DNA of 64,000 bases from Andrena cerasifolii (taxonomy: Eukaryota; Arthropoda; Insecta; Hymenoptera; Andrenidae), in the NCBI RefSeq assembly GCF_050908995.1, contig NC_135119.1, positions 23,031,001 to 23,095,000 of the forward strand, written 5' to 3'. Positions 1 through 11,690 of this stretch are shown here, in pieces. Under the pieces are notes generated by a model. It saw only the letters and a program-made list of their open reading frames with translations. It did no database searches and was not told the DNA's origin. The position numbers and the translations under genes were made by a program. How positions within the stretch are numbered: the first letter of the stretch is position 1; each line of letters opens with the position of its first letter.

Positions 1-1032
1 GCGAGCAACGGAGGAACGGAAGAGAAGTACACAGAGGGTGGAGGGATGAGGCGCGCGGAGTCCTTGCGTTTTTACAAGGAGAAATAACGTGAGACTGGTT
101 GCGCGACTTTACGCGCCCCTCCGCGGTGCTCCCCTTTTCCCCAGCTCCTGTCGCTCAGGGACCAGTGTACCCGCGCCGGCGTTCACGAGCGATCGGCAGC
201 TCGTTTTTCCAGCCCGAGTTAGAGCTGCCTGGATACAGCAATCTTCAAAGGGGTGCAGACGCGTCAAAGGAATTTTCCAGCCGGCGCGAAAGGAAACTCG
301 AAACTTTGCTCACGTGCGTTGGAAAGAATGTACACTGTCGCGCACAGGCTCGCGAATAAGACGCTCTGTTAGGTCTTGTCACGCGATGCAACTCTTTGAG
401 GATGCATTCTGCACGTAGAAATGGAGTGGAGCAGTTGGGTGCTGGGAAGATTAAAAAGGGATCGGGTGGCCTCCGGAGTAACAAGTTTACTGCGACTTCT
501 AGCGAACCAATTTTACGGGAACGCTGTATGAAATATGTTTGCGGGTATGCAGCGCGCGGATGATGTTTGCCCGCTGGAAAACATAACTGTCTAATGCTTG
601 GAAACCCTCGTGCGCGCAGCGGCGTGCCTCGTTTCTTTGACGTCGAGATTGCGACCCATTACCGTGATCTTACGTCGACGCTTTGTACGACGTTAAGCGT
701 AACGGCGGAGTTTACTTTCTCAACGAGTTTCTACTTAAGTCCTGCGGTTCTATTACGCCGCGGCGGTGCGATACACGGTCGATCGTATATTACAAACTTC
801 AGTCGTAACTAATGCCGCGCTTTGCCTCCGCTTATTCGGCGAACGACTAAGGCAAGTAAGTATCAAGCCCGGCACAATTACGAGAACACAGCTGGCTTCC
901 AATTTTCCTTTCGTTTATGAACGCTGCTACCGTGGACGATCGACCCTCCGCTAATCGAACTTCCCCGGCTCGCTGCTCGATCGCTTTAATTGGCTTCGAT
1001 CTTCTTACGTCATTCAGCTATTCAATGGTAAT
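1..1032. other. Unassigned non-coding stretch, GC-mixed
   Basis: Only short overlapping open frames on both strands are present, none with a recognisable motif or signal peptide. No repeat shared with the rest of the window was noticed. It looks like ordinary intergenic or intronic sequence. Confidence 0.5.
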
Positions 1033-1409
1033 CCCCATAAAAAAACTTCGAAAAAGTAAAAAAATTACGCCAAGCACATGAAATCAAATAAATCACAAAA
1101 GAATAGAAGATAATAATAATTGGAGTATAAAAAAAAGTGTGAAATCAAAATGAGCTGCAATTACATAACGCTGTTATGCATGGACCGATTTTATTGAAAT
1201 TGGTCTTATTCGAAAGCTTATATGCGGTTTACATAAGAAAAATGCCTTTAAATTTAGAAAATATTGCAGGCGTGATGAGATATTAATGAAATTAGTTTCA
1301 GGTTAGGTTGGAATAGCCATGCGACGAGTAAATGATACCGGTAGCGACAGTCGAAATATACAGGGTGTCTTTCATGTACTTGGCGTCGAGACGCTACCGC
1401 GTCTCTAGA
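1033..1409 (+). mobile_element. Helentron-like non-autonomous element (HINE/DINE-type), copy 1
   Basis: This is a 377-bp interspersed repeat, also present at 14114-14927 and 33403-33778 on the same strand. It begins with ccccataaaaaaacttcg. Near each end lies one arm of a 17-bp subterminal inverted repeat: acgccaagcacatgaaa at 1067-1083 (one mismatch) and tttcatgtacttggcgt at 1370-1386. Just after the right arm is a perfect 7-bp stem, 4-nt loop hairpin (gagacgc-tacc-gcgtctc, 1388-1405), followed by taga. Subterminal inverted repeats near both ends plus a 3' hairpin, without true terminal repeats, are what is known of Helentron-derived HINE/DINE-1 elements. There is no coding capacity. The repeat itself is certain; the class is inferred. 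Confidence 0.7.
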
Positions 1410-3856
1410 TTCTACCATTCATACATGTACCCCTTCAAGTACTCGAAATATTTTTCCCTTAGAAGGCTGGCACACTTTGCTTTATGGTTCAACTAATTTT
1501 TTTCATATAAAAATAATATATCAGTTCAAATGAAAGATAAATCATGAATAATTAAACTAAACAGCAGATATTTTTTTAAATTATTCTGGGATTATTAAAC
1601 TAAAAATAGATGCGATTGAAATAGAGCTAGTAAGGGTAAATGAATTGGTTGTACGTTGCTGACTGCAGTTTGCAAATTGAACAAACCATGGCTGCTAAGG
1701 AATTCGAGTTTCTCTGGCGGTGGAAAACGTTCGCAGCAAGGGCGGGCAGCTCGAGCAAGCTTTCCGGTTAATTTTCCGGTAAATAAAGGCGGGAAATGAA
1801 ATAAAGCAACGAGACCGCTGCAGGGTGGCTTCGTATCGCGAGGAAAGAATCGATAGTCTATTATTCCGGCTTAAGTTGCTCGATTTATATGTACACCCTA
1901 TCTTCGCTCCTTGGTGGGAAAGTCAAGTGCACCGCCGACTGAATTCAGTTTCCGAGATTTACGCTTCCCCTTTTTCTCTCCTTCTTTCCGTGGCGGCTAC
2001 CTTTCGCCCAGAACGCTGGAAATTCACCAACATATTCCCAGAGGGGAGGAAAGGATGTTGCTCACTTATAACTAAGAATTAATATTATTCTGGCATTACT
2101 GCAACAGGATTCCAAAGGTATTCTGTTGCGAAGGGTGAACGGAAAGTGTACATTCTCTGCTCTAAGGGTACTTCTTCCAAAATTCCAGGAGATAATGCTC
2201 CTTATTTTCATAACTGAAATAAATTCCTTAATTCTACACTCTCCATTCATATAATTTTTAAACACTCTCCTCTATCTTGAAATCCAAAGGACTCATCCAA
2301 GCGCGCCACCCGCAGCGACTAACCCCGCATAATCGTCGCAGCGTGGAAAAAGCTCCCGCCCCGCGATCAGTTAACCAAACCCAGGCAACAAGCACGAATC
2401 TCGAGGCACGAATATTTTACACGGCCCCGAAAATTCATGCGATCCCGATCCGGCGGCGCGCTTAATAAATCCAAAATATAAATCTGCCGCGCGGAAAGGG
2501 TCTTCCGGTCAGGGGGCAGCGAGCGCGGCCCAAGAATAAATCAAACGCGAGCGTCATTATTCCCCGGCGAAAGGCTTTCTCAGCCTCTCCGCGGGGACAT
2601 TGTCTCGCGCACCGTCTGTCTTCGCTACCTGCGGCCCGGCAACTGGGAAGCCAGAGGGATGGGAGTCGGGGGCGGCTGGTTGGGCCATCCGGTTTACGGG
2701 GGACAAAGAAAAGTTGGCGACTACCACGAACGAGTTGGCTCGCGCTAAGAGTATTTGGGCCGAGTTTAACCCTTTTTCTCCGTTCGACCTCTCCCCCCGT
2801 AGCAACCCCTGCCGGAGAGGCCGAGCAGCCGGCCCTCGGGGTATGAGTTACCCTTTATTTCCGGCGAACGTTGTCCAACAAGGCGTTCGCCACAATGGGG
2901 CGAACTTTTCATTGTGCCGCACACGCCGACACTGCCATTTCCGCGCACACGTTCACGGTGTCGTGAAATTTCTCTTCGTATGGCCGATTCATGGCGCGGT
3001 CTCCGGGTAAAAGAATCTTAAGTGCCCCGGCTCGAAAGGCGACCCTCGGTTACTCGCTCACGATTACCCAGGGCGAACCACTGGCAGGCCGAATTCTAGA
3101 AATGTTGATGACTGCGTGGAATGTAATATACAAAACACACGTGCTCCCTATGTTCCGTGTAAATTAAAACGAAACAATAAAATGAATTCGGTGTATGTGG
3201 AAGTATATCGGAAGTGCAACCGAGCTCGAAACGTCTCCGCGTAAAGTCACGTTTGTTATCTATCGATAAATTATTCGAGCGTACCGTGCACGATACGGGG
3301 CTTCCAGATTCGCGCTTAGCTCGCCGCGCACTCACCGAGATTAGATCTCGTAGTATCGCCGTTGAATAATAAATTGTCCAGGATGTGGAAACAAACGCTA
3401 TTGTTTCTACGCGTGTCAACCAGCCATTCCTCTCAGGCTGTGCATAATTCAGCCCATCTGTCTGCCCGCAAACGACCGAAATCGACAATCTTTGCGGCGG
3501 CTGGGAACCTCCAGCTTACGTGCAGGTTCCTTCAAATAATTAGACGAATTTGCATCTCTGGATTCAATTCAACAGGATGGGCCAACTACCAATTACCTGG
3601 CATACTAAATCAATGATTCTCCCTTTAGTTCCTCGTCAGTAGACCTCTCTTCAACCGTTCTTTTCTCGATTGCTTGGTTCCGCCTGCCAGCACGAAACGC
3701 GTCACCTTTAAGGTCTGCGCGCACATATCCGTTCCGTATCCGTTCCGTGTCCGTGCGGTGTCCCTAATTTCACTGACTACTGTGTAGGAGGCCTGCTCTG
3801 GCTCGGTCAGTCCCAATTCAGCCGTTTCTGCAAGACTGCTGTACAGTTCTTGCAGT
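1410..3856. other. Unassigned non-coding stretch
   Basis: AT-rich to about 1700, then increasingly GC-rich. Short open frames only. The one ordered feature seen is an 11-bp tandem repeat at 3726-3758, listed separately. No gene or transposon end was recognised. Confidence 0.45.
3726..3758. repeat. 11-bp tandem repeat, three units
   Basis: Two identical units (tatccgttccg) are followed by one diverged unit (tgtccgtgcgg). This is a minor minisatellite with no clear role. Confidence 0.6.
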
Positions 3857-4085
3857 CAGTAGGTGACAAAAGTATTCGTGCACCCTTCGAAACAGAATAA
3901 CATTTTTAAAATTGGTCCAAACGGTGTGATTTTTTTTTAGAAGATAGAAGTATTAGTTTTCTAAGTGGCGTGTTTCGTCGTTTTGAAAAAAATCGCAATT
4001 GGTCGGAATAGCGAAGAAAATAATGAAGGTCGCTTTTTCCACTTTTTTCTCATACCTGTAATGAAAATTTAAAAATCTCTTAAGT
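3857..4085 (+). mobile_element. Mariner/Tc1-type MITE end, homologous to the element at 60.8 kb
   Basis: It starts with cagtaggtgacaaaagtattcg, resembling the 60792 start (cagtggctcg, then attcggacac). About 220 bp then align: ttggtccaaac, gtttcgtcgttttgaaaaaa, ggtcggaatagcgaa and tgtaatgaaaatt all recur in order. A start of cagtg/cagta with attcg about 15 bp inside is typical of insect mariner-like ends. No matching right end was found, so this is a truncated copy. Confidence 0.5.
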
Positions 4086-4093
4086 AGGTAGAT

Positions 4094-4348
4094 TTAAGTA
4101 AGTTTTACTCCAATGCTGGTACATAGTAAAACATCTGGGTTCCTGTAAATAGATGTTTTCCTCGACATCAGCAACCCACTGCTAATTATTAATGTAAAAG
4201 TACGTTTTAATCTATACAATCTCACCCACACGCTTCCCTTTTCATGTCTAAAGCTATTTATGGGATGAACCCAATGCTTCCTCTTCGCTCGTTTTTTACT
4301 ACATCTTTTGTGTAAAATCCAGCTAGATAACGCTTCAATCTCATTCAT
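4094..4348 (-). pseudogene. Possible PIF/Harbinger transposase N-terminal remnant
   Basis: An 84-codon open frame on the minus strand carries a basic run (KRCSKKRAKRK) followed directly by HWVHPINSFRHEKGSVW and then a Leu/Arg-rich segment. A basic cluster, then W-V-x-P-I, then a basic R/E/K-G turn, is the pattern at the start of HARBI1-like nucleases in insects. The expected aromatic FRMS-type segment is not clean: LLMSRKTSIY is only loosely similar, suggesting frameshift decay. Full-length HARBI1-like proteins are about 350-400 residues, so most of the protein is missing. The call rests on motif memory and not on a search. Confidence 0.4.
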
Positions 4349-4555
4349 TCTTTCAGAGAAATATTTTGCCTAAAAATGTGCGGGGCACGAGAAGAAATTT
4401 TTTCCAAGTTTTATCTGTCGACTTCAGACAAAAAGTATCGTGCGGCCGACGTTTGCGGGGTAGGCAAAATCAGTATCGTGATACGAGAATCGTCGTGTGA
4501 ACGGTTCTTATGGAAGCTATAATGATCAATGGAAAATCGGTATGCATCATACACG

Positions 4556-4705
4556 ATCTGCAAAAATTTGCAAAACTATATTTTGTGAATTGTTTTCGAG
4601 TGCGACGCTCGGCAGGAGAGATAGCGCAGTTGTTATATTTCAGTAATGTAATGTAATTAACAAGAAATTAATAGTTATAAGGCACACTTATAGTTATAGA
4701 TAATC

Positions 4706-4740
<35 letters not shown>

Positions 4741-4912
4741 GTCTTTATTGCCCCAACAAATTATGCTATTTTAGCACACATTTGTTTTTTTTGTTCCCTT
4801 TTGTGGCGTAATACGTATAGAGTCTGAAATATAACAACTGTGCTATCTCTCCTGCCGAGCGTCGCACTCGAAAACAATTCACAAATCATAGTTTTGCAAA
4901 TTTTTCCAGACC
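4556..4912. repeat. Inverted repeat with about 88-bp arms flanking a TAA-rich LINE-like tail
   Basis: The left arm (about 4556-4643) and the right arm (about 4825-4912) are near-exact reverse complements. The shared segments include aaaatttgcaaaactat, gtgaattgttttcgagtgcg and cggcaggagagatag. Between them is a TAA microsatellite (about 4707-4739), then gtctttattgcccc, which on the minus strand reads ggggcaataaagac followed by a (ATT)n tail. This resembles the 3' end of a LINE lying inside a foldback element. Confidence 0.6.
4706..4739. repeat. (TAA)n microsatellite
   Basis: About eleven consecutive TAA units. On the minus strand it directly follows an AATAAA signal, so it could be a LINE tail and not an independent microsatellite. 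Compare the similar tail at 51548. Confidence 0.75.
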
Positions 4913-5027
4913 GATCATGTGAAAACTCAGAAATTACAGGAATAATCATAACGTTATAACTGATAATTATAGTCGAAGTACAATACCTACTGTCGTTTTG
5001 TTCTTTTTCCTTTACTGAATTATTCAT

Positions 5028-8000
5028 ATTTTTATTTTATTGATATTTTTAGTGAAAGAATAAACTGTGATACGAATCAGGTTTGTTTCTAACAATTTGA
5101 ACCCCATATAAACCCAATACTGCGAAAAAATAATTTTGTCCAGCTAGCATGTAGCATACTCGAACCACTGTGCGGCGGCAGACAGCCGGAGCGGTCCCAC
5201 TAGCGCAACGGAGACACAGATGCATACTTCTCCATTGCGAGATAGTGAGAATCTACGTCAAATCGCTCGAAATCTACTGAAATTTGCTTGCATATTCTTG
5301 TCATGCTTTCGCTCAACATAGATCACATAGCTCGAGTTTAGAACTGCGCGAGTTGCGTTGCAACTCAATCTCGCCCAGCCTGCCCTTATGCATCGTTTTC
5401 CGTCGCTCAGAGGGCCTGGCGCAGATGATGCTGATGGAATGATCGAGCTCGGACCACGACGTCGCAAAGCCTCCATTAAAACTTGCTCGGTGGAGCGGTT
5501 TGTCCACGCCACTATATCACCGCCAATGAATTTCAGTACTTCCCACTTCAGGAATCGGTAAATATATTCTCGAGCGAAATTTCTTGGGAACGCTCTTGGA
5601 AGAAGCATTTGTGGGAATAACGATCTCGCAGATAAAATAAATCCTCTAGCATCAGATCCATTCCGACAGAGTCGAACCATCGAGTTGAGCCATCGAGTCC
5701 ACCGCCATTATCCGGCAGACGCAACTTCATGGGAAGAATTTTATCGTGGGAACTTGAACTGACTGGAGGCAATTTCGCCGGGCGTGGTAAACTCTCAGGA
5801 ACGCTGGATTGAAATTTTATACCTATTAGAAGCTGAACTCGAAGGCTTTTCGCTTCTTCGTCGCCCAAGAGGATCCTTAGTTCGCGGATCTAAATATTCA
5901 GACCAGCAGCGGAAATCGTTCTATCGTACTCCGCGTTTCATCCCTCTCCGGAAGAATGGAGAATATGAGTATTCGCCTGTCGTGCCCCCAGTGGCACAAA
6001 CAAAACCCTCGCAAAGGAATCCAATTATTGCAAGATTATGTATCGCGGTGTATACGTAAAAAGCGACTCCTCCTTCGAGCGCAGGGTATTTCACAGTAAC
6101 TTCACCCTCTAAAATGCACTTGCTGCTGCATATATGTATATCCACGTGGCAGATTACGCACGAACAAGGAACATATCGGGTTCGCCGGGAGACTGTATCC
6201 AATTAGAGCCAAATCTCGACCCAGTTGTCGCTGAAGGATCAGATTGATGTAGCGCATTAGGTTCGTGAACGCAGAACCATCGAAGCCGTTCCATCCAGGG
6301 ATGTTGAAAATCGAATTCAATCGCGGTGCCAATGATGACCAATCGTCTGTCGCTGTGTCACTCCACGGCGATTAGCGCGCCCATTAGACGAGAATTCTGA
6401 GTCATCTACTGAAAACTTTCTTTATGCACTCCCAAGATGAGCGATAAAGTTGGGCTTCGTTAGAATTCTTGCTCATTTAAAAGTTTCAGTGGAGTAAGTG
6501 AAAAAAATCGTTCCATCGCATTTGAACCGAATAAGGCTCCCTCGTTATTTCTGCTAAGTAGATCTATTATCGCATCGACGCTCCGCTGTCTGTTGATGAT
6601 CTGACGAGTAAAGAGGCTCATAGGTGCACTTGCGGTTTTAAGGTCGGCTAAGTTCGCGGGGAGGGAGGAGGTGTGACAACGTTTGAACCCGGGACGTCTG
6701 AGGCTTAGTAAACTAAAGCAAACTATCACTGCCGCTTACCGTTCCTGGCATACCACCTAAACGCATCACTGGTGCAGACAAAGCGGAAATGAGACGTGCC
6801 GGAAGATCAAGGCTGCCTAAGCTCTGTCGTAACTTCCAACGACAACTATTCGCGGTAATGCGCGGCAAATGCGCTACACTCGCGGTGTTTCTCAATGAAT
6901 GGCTCCTCCCTGAACGATTTCATCGAGACTCGGCCGATACGATCATCCCTCGATCATCCCTTAAGTCACCCTTAATTTCACGCAGAATACAATCGAGACT
7001 CTATATCTCGGGTCCCTACACTTCTCCGCGCCATTATGTCTGGCAGAAATTTGCTACCCCTTGAAACACGCGTTCCGTTCGCACCCTACGCCATACGTAT
7101 CCCCCTGGAAGCCAGTATCACGATACTTTCGACCACCCACGGGCACCGTTTCCTTTAGCAGGTGATTAGCCGCTATCAGCAGAAGGGAACGGTCAATCAT
7201 TAGCTCGTTATCGCGTCAGATGGAAATGGAGCTCGTGGCTATCAGCTATCGACTCGGCTTTCGGGGGCAAGCTAATGTTCCCTGCCACAATAGCCGGCTA
7301 CCTGGTGTACTATTTACCCCGATAAAGCGAGCCACATATAATTAAGTTGCCTCGGAAGCTCGCGGCCGTGCCGCATTCACGTGCAGGCGCGGGGGTAGGT
7401 ATCGTCGCGACGGACGGTTCACTCGGGCGAGATAATTGAATAGGGTTTTCGGGTTGCCGGCGGCTGTGCGCCTCCTGACCCTGGAGGAATGGACTGTACA
7501 GCTGCGGATGTATTGTTCAAACGCAGCCACAGGAACGCTCACGGATGTCGATATACCCAGCCGCTTTTGGATAGCCAATTCCCTGGCCGCGGCTTAATTA
7601 AGGTCGGCCAGATTCCATCGATATAATTATATCCCATACTCTTTCATCCCGGCAGCGACAAGAGCCAGGACGATCCCAGTCCAGTTGTCCTCGTCAGGAC
7701 GTCTTTTTGTGCTTCGAAGATGGGGTTCGATGCTGTGACACTGAGGATTTAGTCCATTCGCGCGAGTGATTTTTAGATGAGCATGTTTAAGTGATCTTCA
7801 GGTTCCTGAGAATATAGTTTTCACAATGTAGCACAGTAGAGTTGAGTGGAATTTTTATTAGATATCCCTCGGTATCATTTATCTATTTGAAAGGTGTTTA
7901 GAATTTAATAGGAATTTTGTAGCTGAAGGAGTCTTTGTAGGTATTATAGGTACTCTTCTCCTACGTACTAAGCCCCTCTTAGACCTCGAGAGGATGCAGT

Positions 8001-9780
8001 TCGTCTTAATTATTGAGAGAATACTCTGCAGTATCAACATACTATCCTGGAATTACACCCTCCAGAACTCGCTGCGCACCGTTATGCTAACTTTTCGATC
8101 TTACAGTTGGAACGAAGGGTGGCGAGGGTGGGACCAAGCATATGTAGCTGATTCGTTGCGGGGTTGATTTATACGACCGTGATTTTTACCGCGGCCGACG
8201 TGCAGCGTTCGCAATCCTTCAGCTCGACAATCGCACGTGACGCTTTTAATTAAGGTGAAATTTGCACGCGACATAGTTGGGCGAAACAAAACGGTTGACG
8301 GTGAGGAGGGAGGGCGGCGGAGGTGGGGGGGGGAGGGAGCGGGTGGAAGATCGATCGTTGAAAAGCAGTGGGGGCGCGCGAAGTCCGCCCCGGTATCGTA
8401 CATCGTTCCCAATTTTCAATGTAAATGAGTAGAAAATCATGCGGCGCCGGCTATATGTAGATAATAATTCTGCGGCGACGAAATGCTCGATTACGCGACC
8501 GGCGTCGTATCGAATTTAATGGCGGACAAATTAGGGCACCGCGGGTGGGAGCGCGGTCGCGTTTCAGATGCCGGAGTTACACGTTATTCCGTATCGTAAC
8601 ACGTAACTGAATAACAGTTTGATGTGATTCTCGATATCCCCCGCGGGTCGTGCGCCGTTTCAATTTAATCAACCTAATCGCGGTCCTTTGATCCGAGCTG
8701 CAACTTCATATCGTCGAAGGCGACCGTGCTTACAATCGATAACCCTCGCCAGTCGATGACTTGGCCTTCTGCAATTGCCCGTATCGAGCGCGATGAAAAG
8801 CCACGCTTCCGTGTTTTTGCGTTGTATCGCGTGCGCGGAGTTCCCTCTGATGTCAGATTTCTCATGGATACGGACAGTCATTGCTCTGGTTGGTCGCTCC
8901 GGATAGCAATTGTGGGGAGTCAGGGTGTTCTAACGACATGCTAGTAGAAAGGCTTGAGATTCCCACGTAGAAAGCTTGGATGGTGCAAAAGATTTGAAAG
9001 CTAGTCTCTTAGGACTTGGAATTCAGGTGGCTTCCAGGAGCTGAGAGATTTCTTCGCAATATGTGCGCCGCGAGTCCTTAATTCCCATGATGTCGGTAGA
9101 ACACCTCCGCGTCCCTGGAACGAACTCGCGGTCGAATTGTTCGGATCGATTGGCCCATTTCCGATCCTTTGATCGGGCAAGCGTTCATCCATCCGGACAA
9201 ACAAGAGGGAACAAGGATGTCTCTATTGCGGGCTACGAATGCCAGCTACCGTCACGCATGCTGTGTGCGTGCCCGTCTACGTGGCCAATTATGAGCGGGG
9301 CCTTAATTAACAAGGGATGTGAGGGCGCACAAAGCCGTGCACTCCGCGCGCGGGTGTGCAACGCTCTGAGTTGATACTTCACCGACGACGCTGATTGCCC
9401 CTGGTATCCCAGGGTTGCTATCCTTAACCCGAGCGGAATCTTCACGTGTACGGATGATTGATACTACTCTATGTCTGGGGCAAGAAGATATTCGCGTAGC
9501 CGGTCTCTTTGCAAAGGGAGATTCGCAGAGCGATCAGCGGATTGGGCGGCTCAGCTATCGAGATGGGCTACTTAGCGTAACGAGCCTGATTTCGCGGCAT
9601 GGTGTAGTTTGGAATTATAGCAGCGACGATATTGAGTGTTTGGGAGTGTAGTTTTGGATCATACGTTAGAGGGATGATGGAAAATACCCCCAAAAGGACT
9701 GTGAAGTGTTGTAAGTTTGATTGAACGGAGGAAGGTTAGCATAGAATGTTGAAACGAGCAGTTATTGTGTAATTTCTAAC
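5028..9780. other. Unassigned non-coding stretch
   Basis: Mixed composition with many short shadow frames, none domain-bearing. A short duplication (gatcatccct, twice) lies at 6941-6961 and a purine-rich G tract at 8301-8346. No transposon ends or host exons were recognised. Confidence 0.4.
8301..8346 (+). repeat. G-rich tract with G-quadruplex potential
   Basis: A 46-bp run contains several GGG blocks and one run of nine Gs, separated by 1-4 bases. That spacing allows quadruplex folding of the plus strand. Whether it forms in the cell is unknown. Confidence 0.5.
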
Positions 9781-9790
9781 ACGAGGATAA

Positions 9791-10192
9791 AATTTTGAAA
9801 CTTCGTGAATATGTAGGGAATTTACCCCTGATTACAGCGCAATTTTTGTTTGCTGCCCAAATTTACTCTAACGGGGTGTAATTGACCCCTGAAAATCCGG
9901 TTATTTTCCGATTTTCTGTTATAACTCGTGAAGTTTAGAATAATTTATTTACCAAAAGCTAGATCTAATTAAAAGAAGTAACTTTTGTCTCGAAACTTTT
10001 TTTCTATCTCTTACATTTCGCGAGTTATAACACAAAATCGGAAAATAGTCGAATTTTCGGGGGTTAAGTTCACCCTGTTTGTGTGATTTTAGGCTGCAAG
10101 AAAAAAATTGCGTTGTAATCAGAAGGAAATTCCCTACATATCCACAAAGTTTCAGAATTTTTTGAATTTTCGGATTCGGGATCTTCCCTTGT
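9791..10192. mobile_element. Foldback element, about 145-bp arms
   Basis: The left arm (about 9791-9937) and right arm (about 10013-10160) are reverse complements with moderate divergence. Both carry atgtagggaattt, attgcg/gcgcaatttttg, aaaatcggaaaa and gttataactcg or their complements. The right side continues to gggatcttcccttgt at 10192, and the same end (gggatgttcccttgt) closes the homologous arm at 47932-48109. The left end has lost this terminal part. No coding capacity and no convincing target duplication were seen, so the superfamily is unassigned. Confidence 0.6.
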
Positions 10193-10690
10193 CAGACGTG
10201 CCTGCTATTTATTACGTCGTTGTCGCCCGGCGATAAATGCCCGCGAATTTGCAGTGGTGGAAGAGCAGCAGATCCCGAGGCGAAATTATTCGTAGCACGC
10301 GGCTGTTATTTGGTATCATTTCGTGGTCCTGGCCGTGTCCTGCTGGGGTCGACCCCGAGAAATTCCACGGAGGAATCGTCGAAAGACGCCGATTATGCGA
10401 CCCTGTGACTGGCAATATCTCTCCATCTGAATTCCAATCGAACGTGGAATAACGAATGATGGGCTTGGCGCCGGAACATTGGTTGCCGTGCATTTCGATC
10501 GATCAGATATTCCTTGTTAGGCTCTTCGAGAAACCCAGAAAGCGAAATTCTTCCAATCTCAACACTGTGCTACGATCTTCTCATCACAAAATATTTGAAA
10601 ATATATTCAGATTTAGTTCTTGGACGAGCACTTAAGTGTCCTAGATAAACTCCATATATTTAGGTAAATAGTAAACGTTTGAAAATCTAG
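10193..10690. other. Unassigned non-coding stretch
   Basis: Overlapping frames of 62-93 codons on both strands between about 10212 and 10493 have no recognisable domain. The sequence becomes AT-rich toward the element at 10693. Confidence 0.4.
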
Positions 10691-10692
10691 TA

Positions 10693-11688
10693 GGGGAGAG
10701 CGGGGGCAAAAGTAACACTTTTTATATTTGACCTAGCCTACAATTATCTTTTATAAATATAAAAATCAAAATTGTGCCTTAAGATACTATGTTTCTTGGT
10801 CTATCATTTGAGCCCAGATTCAGCCTTAAGTGATAAGTAGTTAAAAAGTTATGGCAGTTTTACGCGGTGACTGTCATTGTTACTTTTGTCCTGCAGGGGT
10901 AGGAGGAAAGCAATATACCGTAGGGGCGAAAGTAACACTAATTATTTTGAGGAGAATTAAGTAAAACACCCCTTCCAACGCAAAATCGGATTTTTTATTA
11001 TAAAAAAATGATAGAAAATAACATTTAAATACACATATTTTATATAACGATAAAAAGAAATAAATTTTAAATAACGAAATGTGGAAAGCTTAACCAACTT
11101 CGAACATTTCTTTGGTATTGTGTATTTAGTTAAATGATAGGTATTAAATTTCACCTAATCCGAATTAAAATTATGACATACGTAGTGAAGATCACCCATT
11201 CTCTCTCGAACAGCTTTCACTGAAAGGGTCCAATCAAACCAGTCATAGACAATCATTATCATCTGAAGAATTCCTGTCCTGTATGCTATTTTCCTCGCCC
11301 AAGTAATATGTTACTTTTATCCCCGTAGAGACGTGTTACTTTTGTCCCCAGCCATGTTTTTCAGAATAGAAATGTTATAACATACAAACTATACAAGACT
11401 TTTTACAATCAAATACAGTAACTCATGAAGACATTATCTAAGAACGCTCTAGCAAATAATTGTTTTAATATCTATTGTTTAACTATGAATATTATCCAAA
11501 AAAAAAAACAACAGAGGAGACACTTACCTGAATGATCAAAATAACGAAATCAGCTTGCCCACGGTATACGAATCGAGAAACACTGAACACGCGTAGCTAT
11601 GTAAAGCAAACGTTTTGGAAATGATTGTGGAAGGGGAGCGAATGCGTGTTACTTTCATGACGCCGTTAAGTTTGTCCCCGCTCTCCCC
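10693..11688. mobile_element. TA-flanked MITE with G-rich TIR and GTAACA boxes (996 bp)
   Basis: The ends are ggggagagcgggggcaaa on the left and the complement of tttgtccccgctctcccc on the right. TA directly flanks both (10691-10692 and 11689-11690), as for Tc1/mariner-type insertions. The motif gttacttttgtcccc or its complement recurs at 10702-10716, 10879-10891, 10922-10938, 11310-11324 and 11335-11349. This may be a reiterated transposase-binding box. A minus-strand 65-codon frame at 10957-11154 lies in the AT-rich interior and shows no domain. Related architecture is seen at 22159 and 49722. Confidence 0.7.
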
Positions 11689-11690
11689 TA

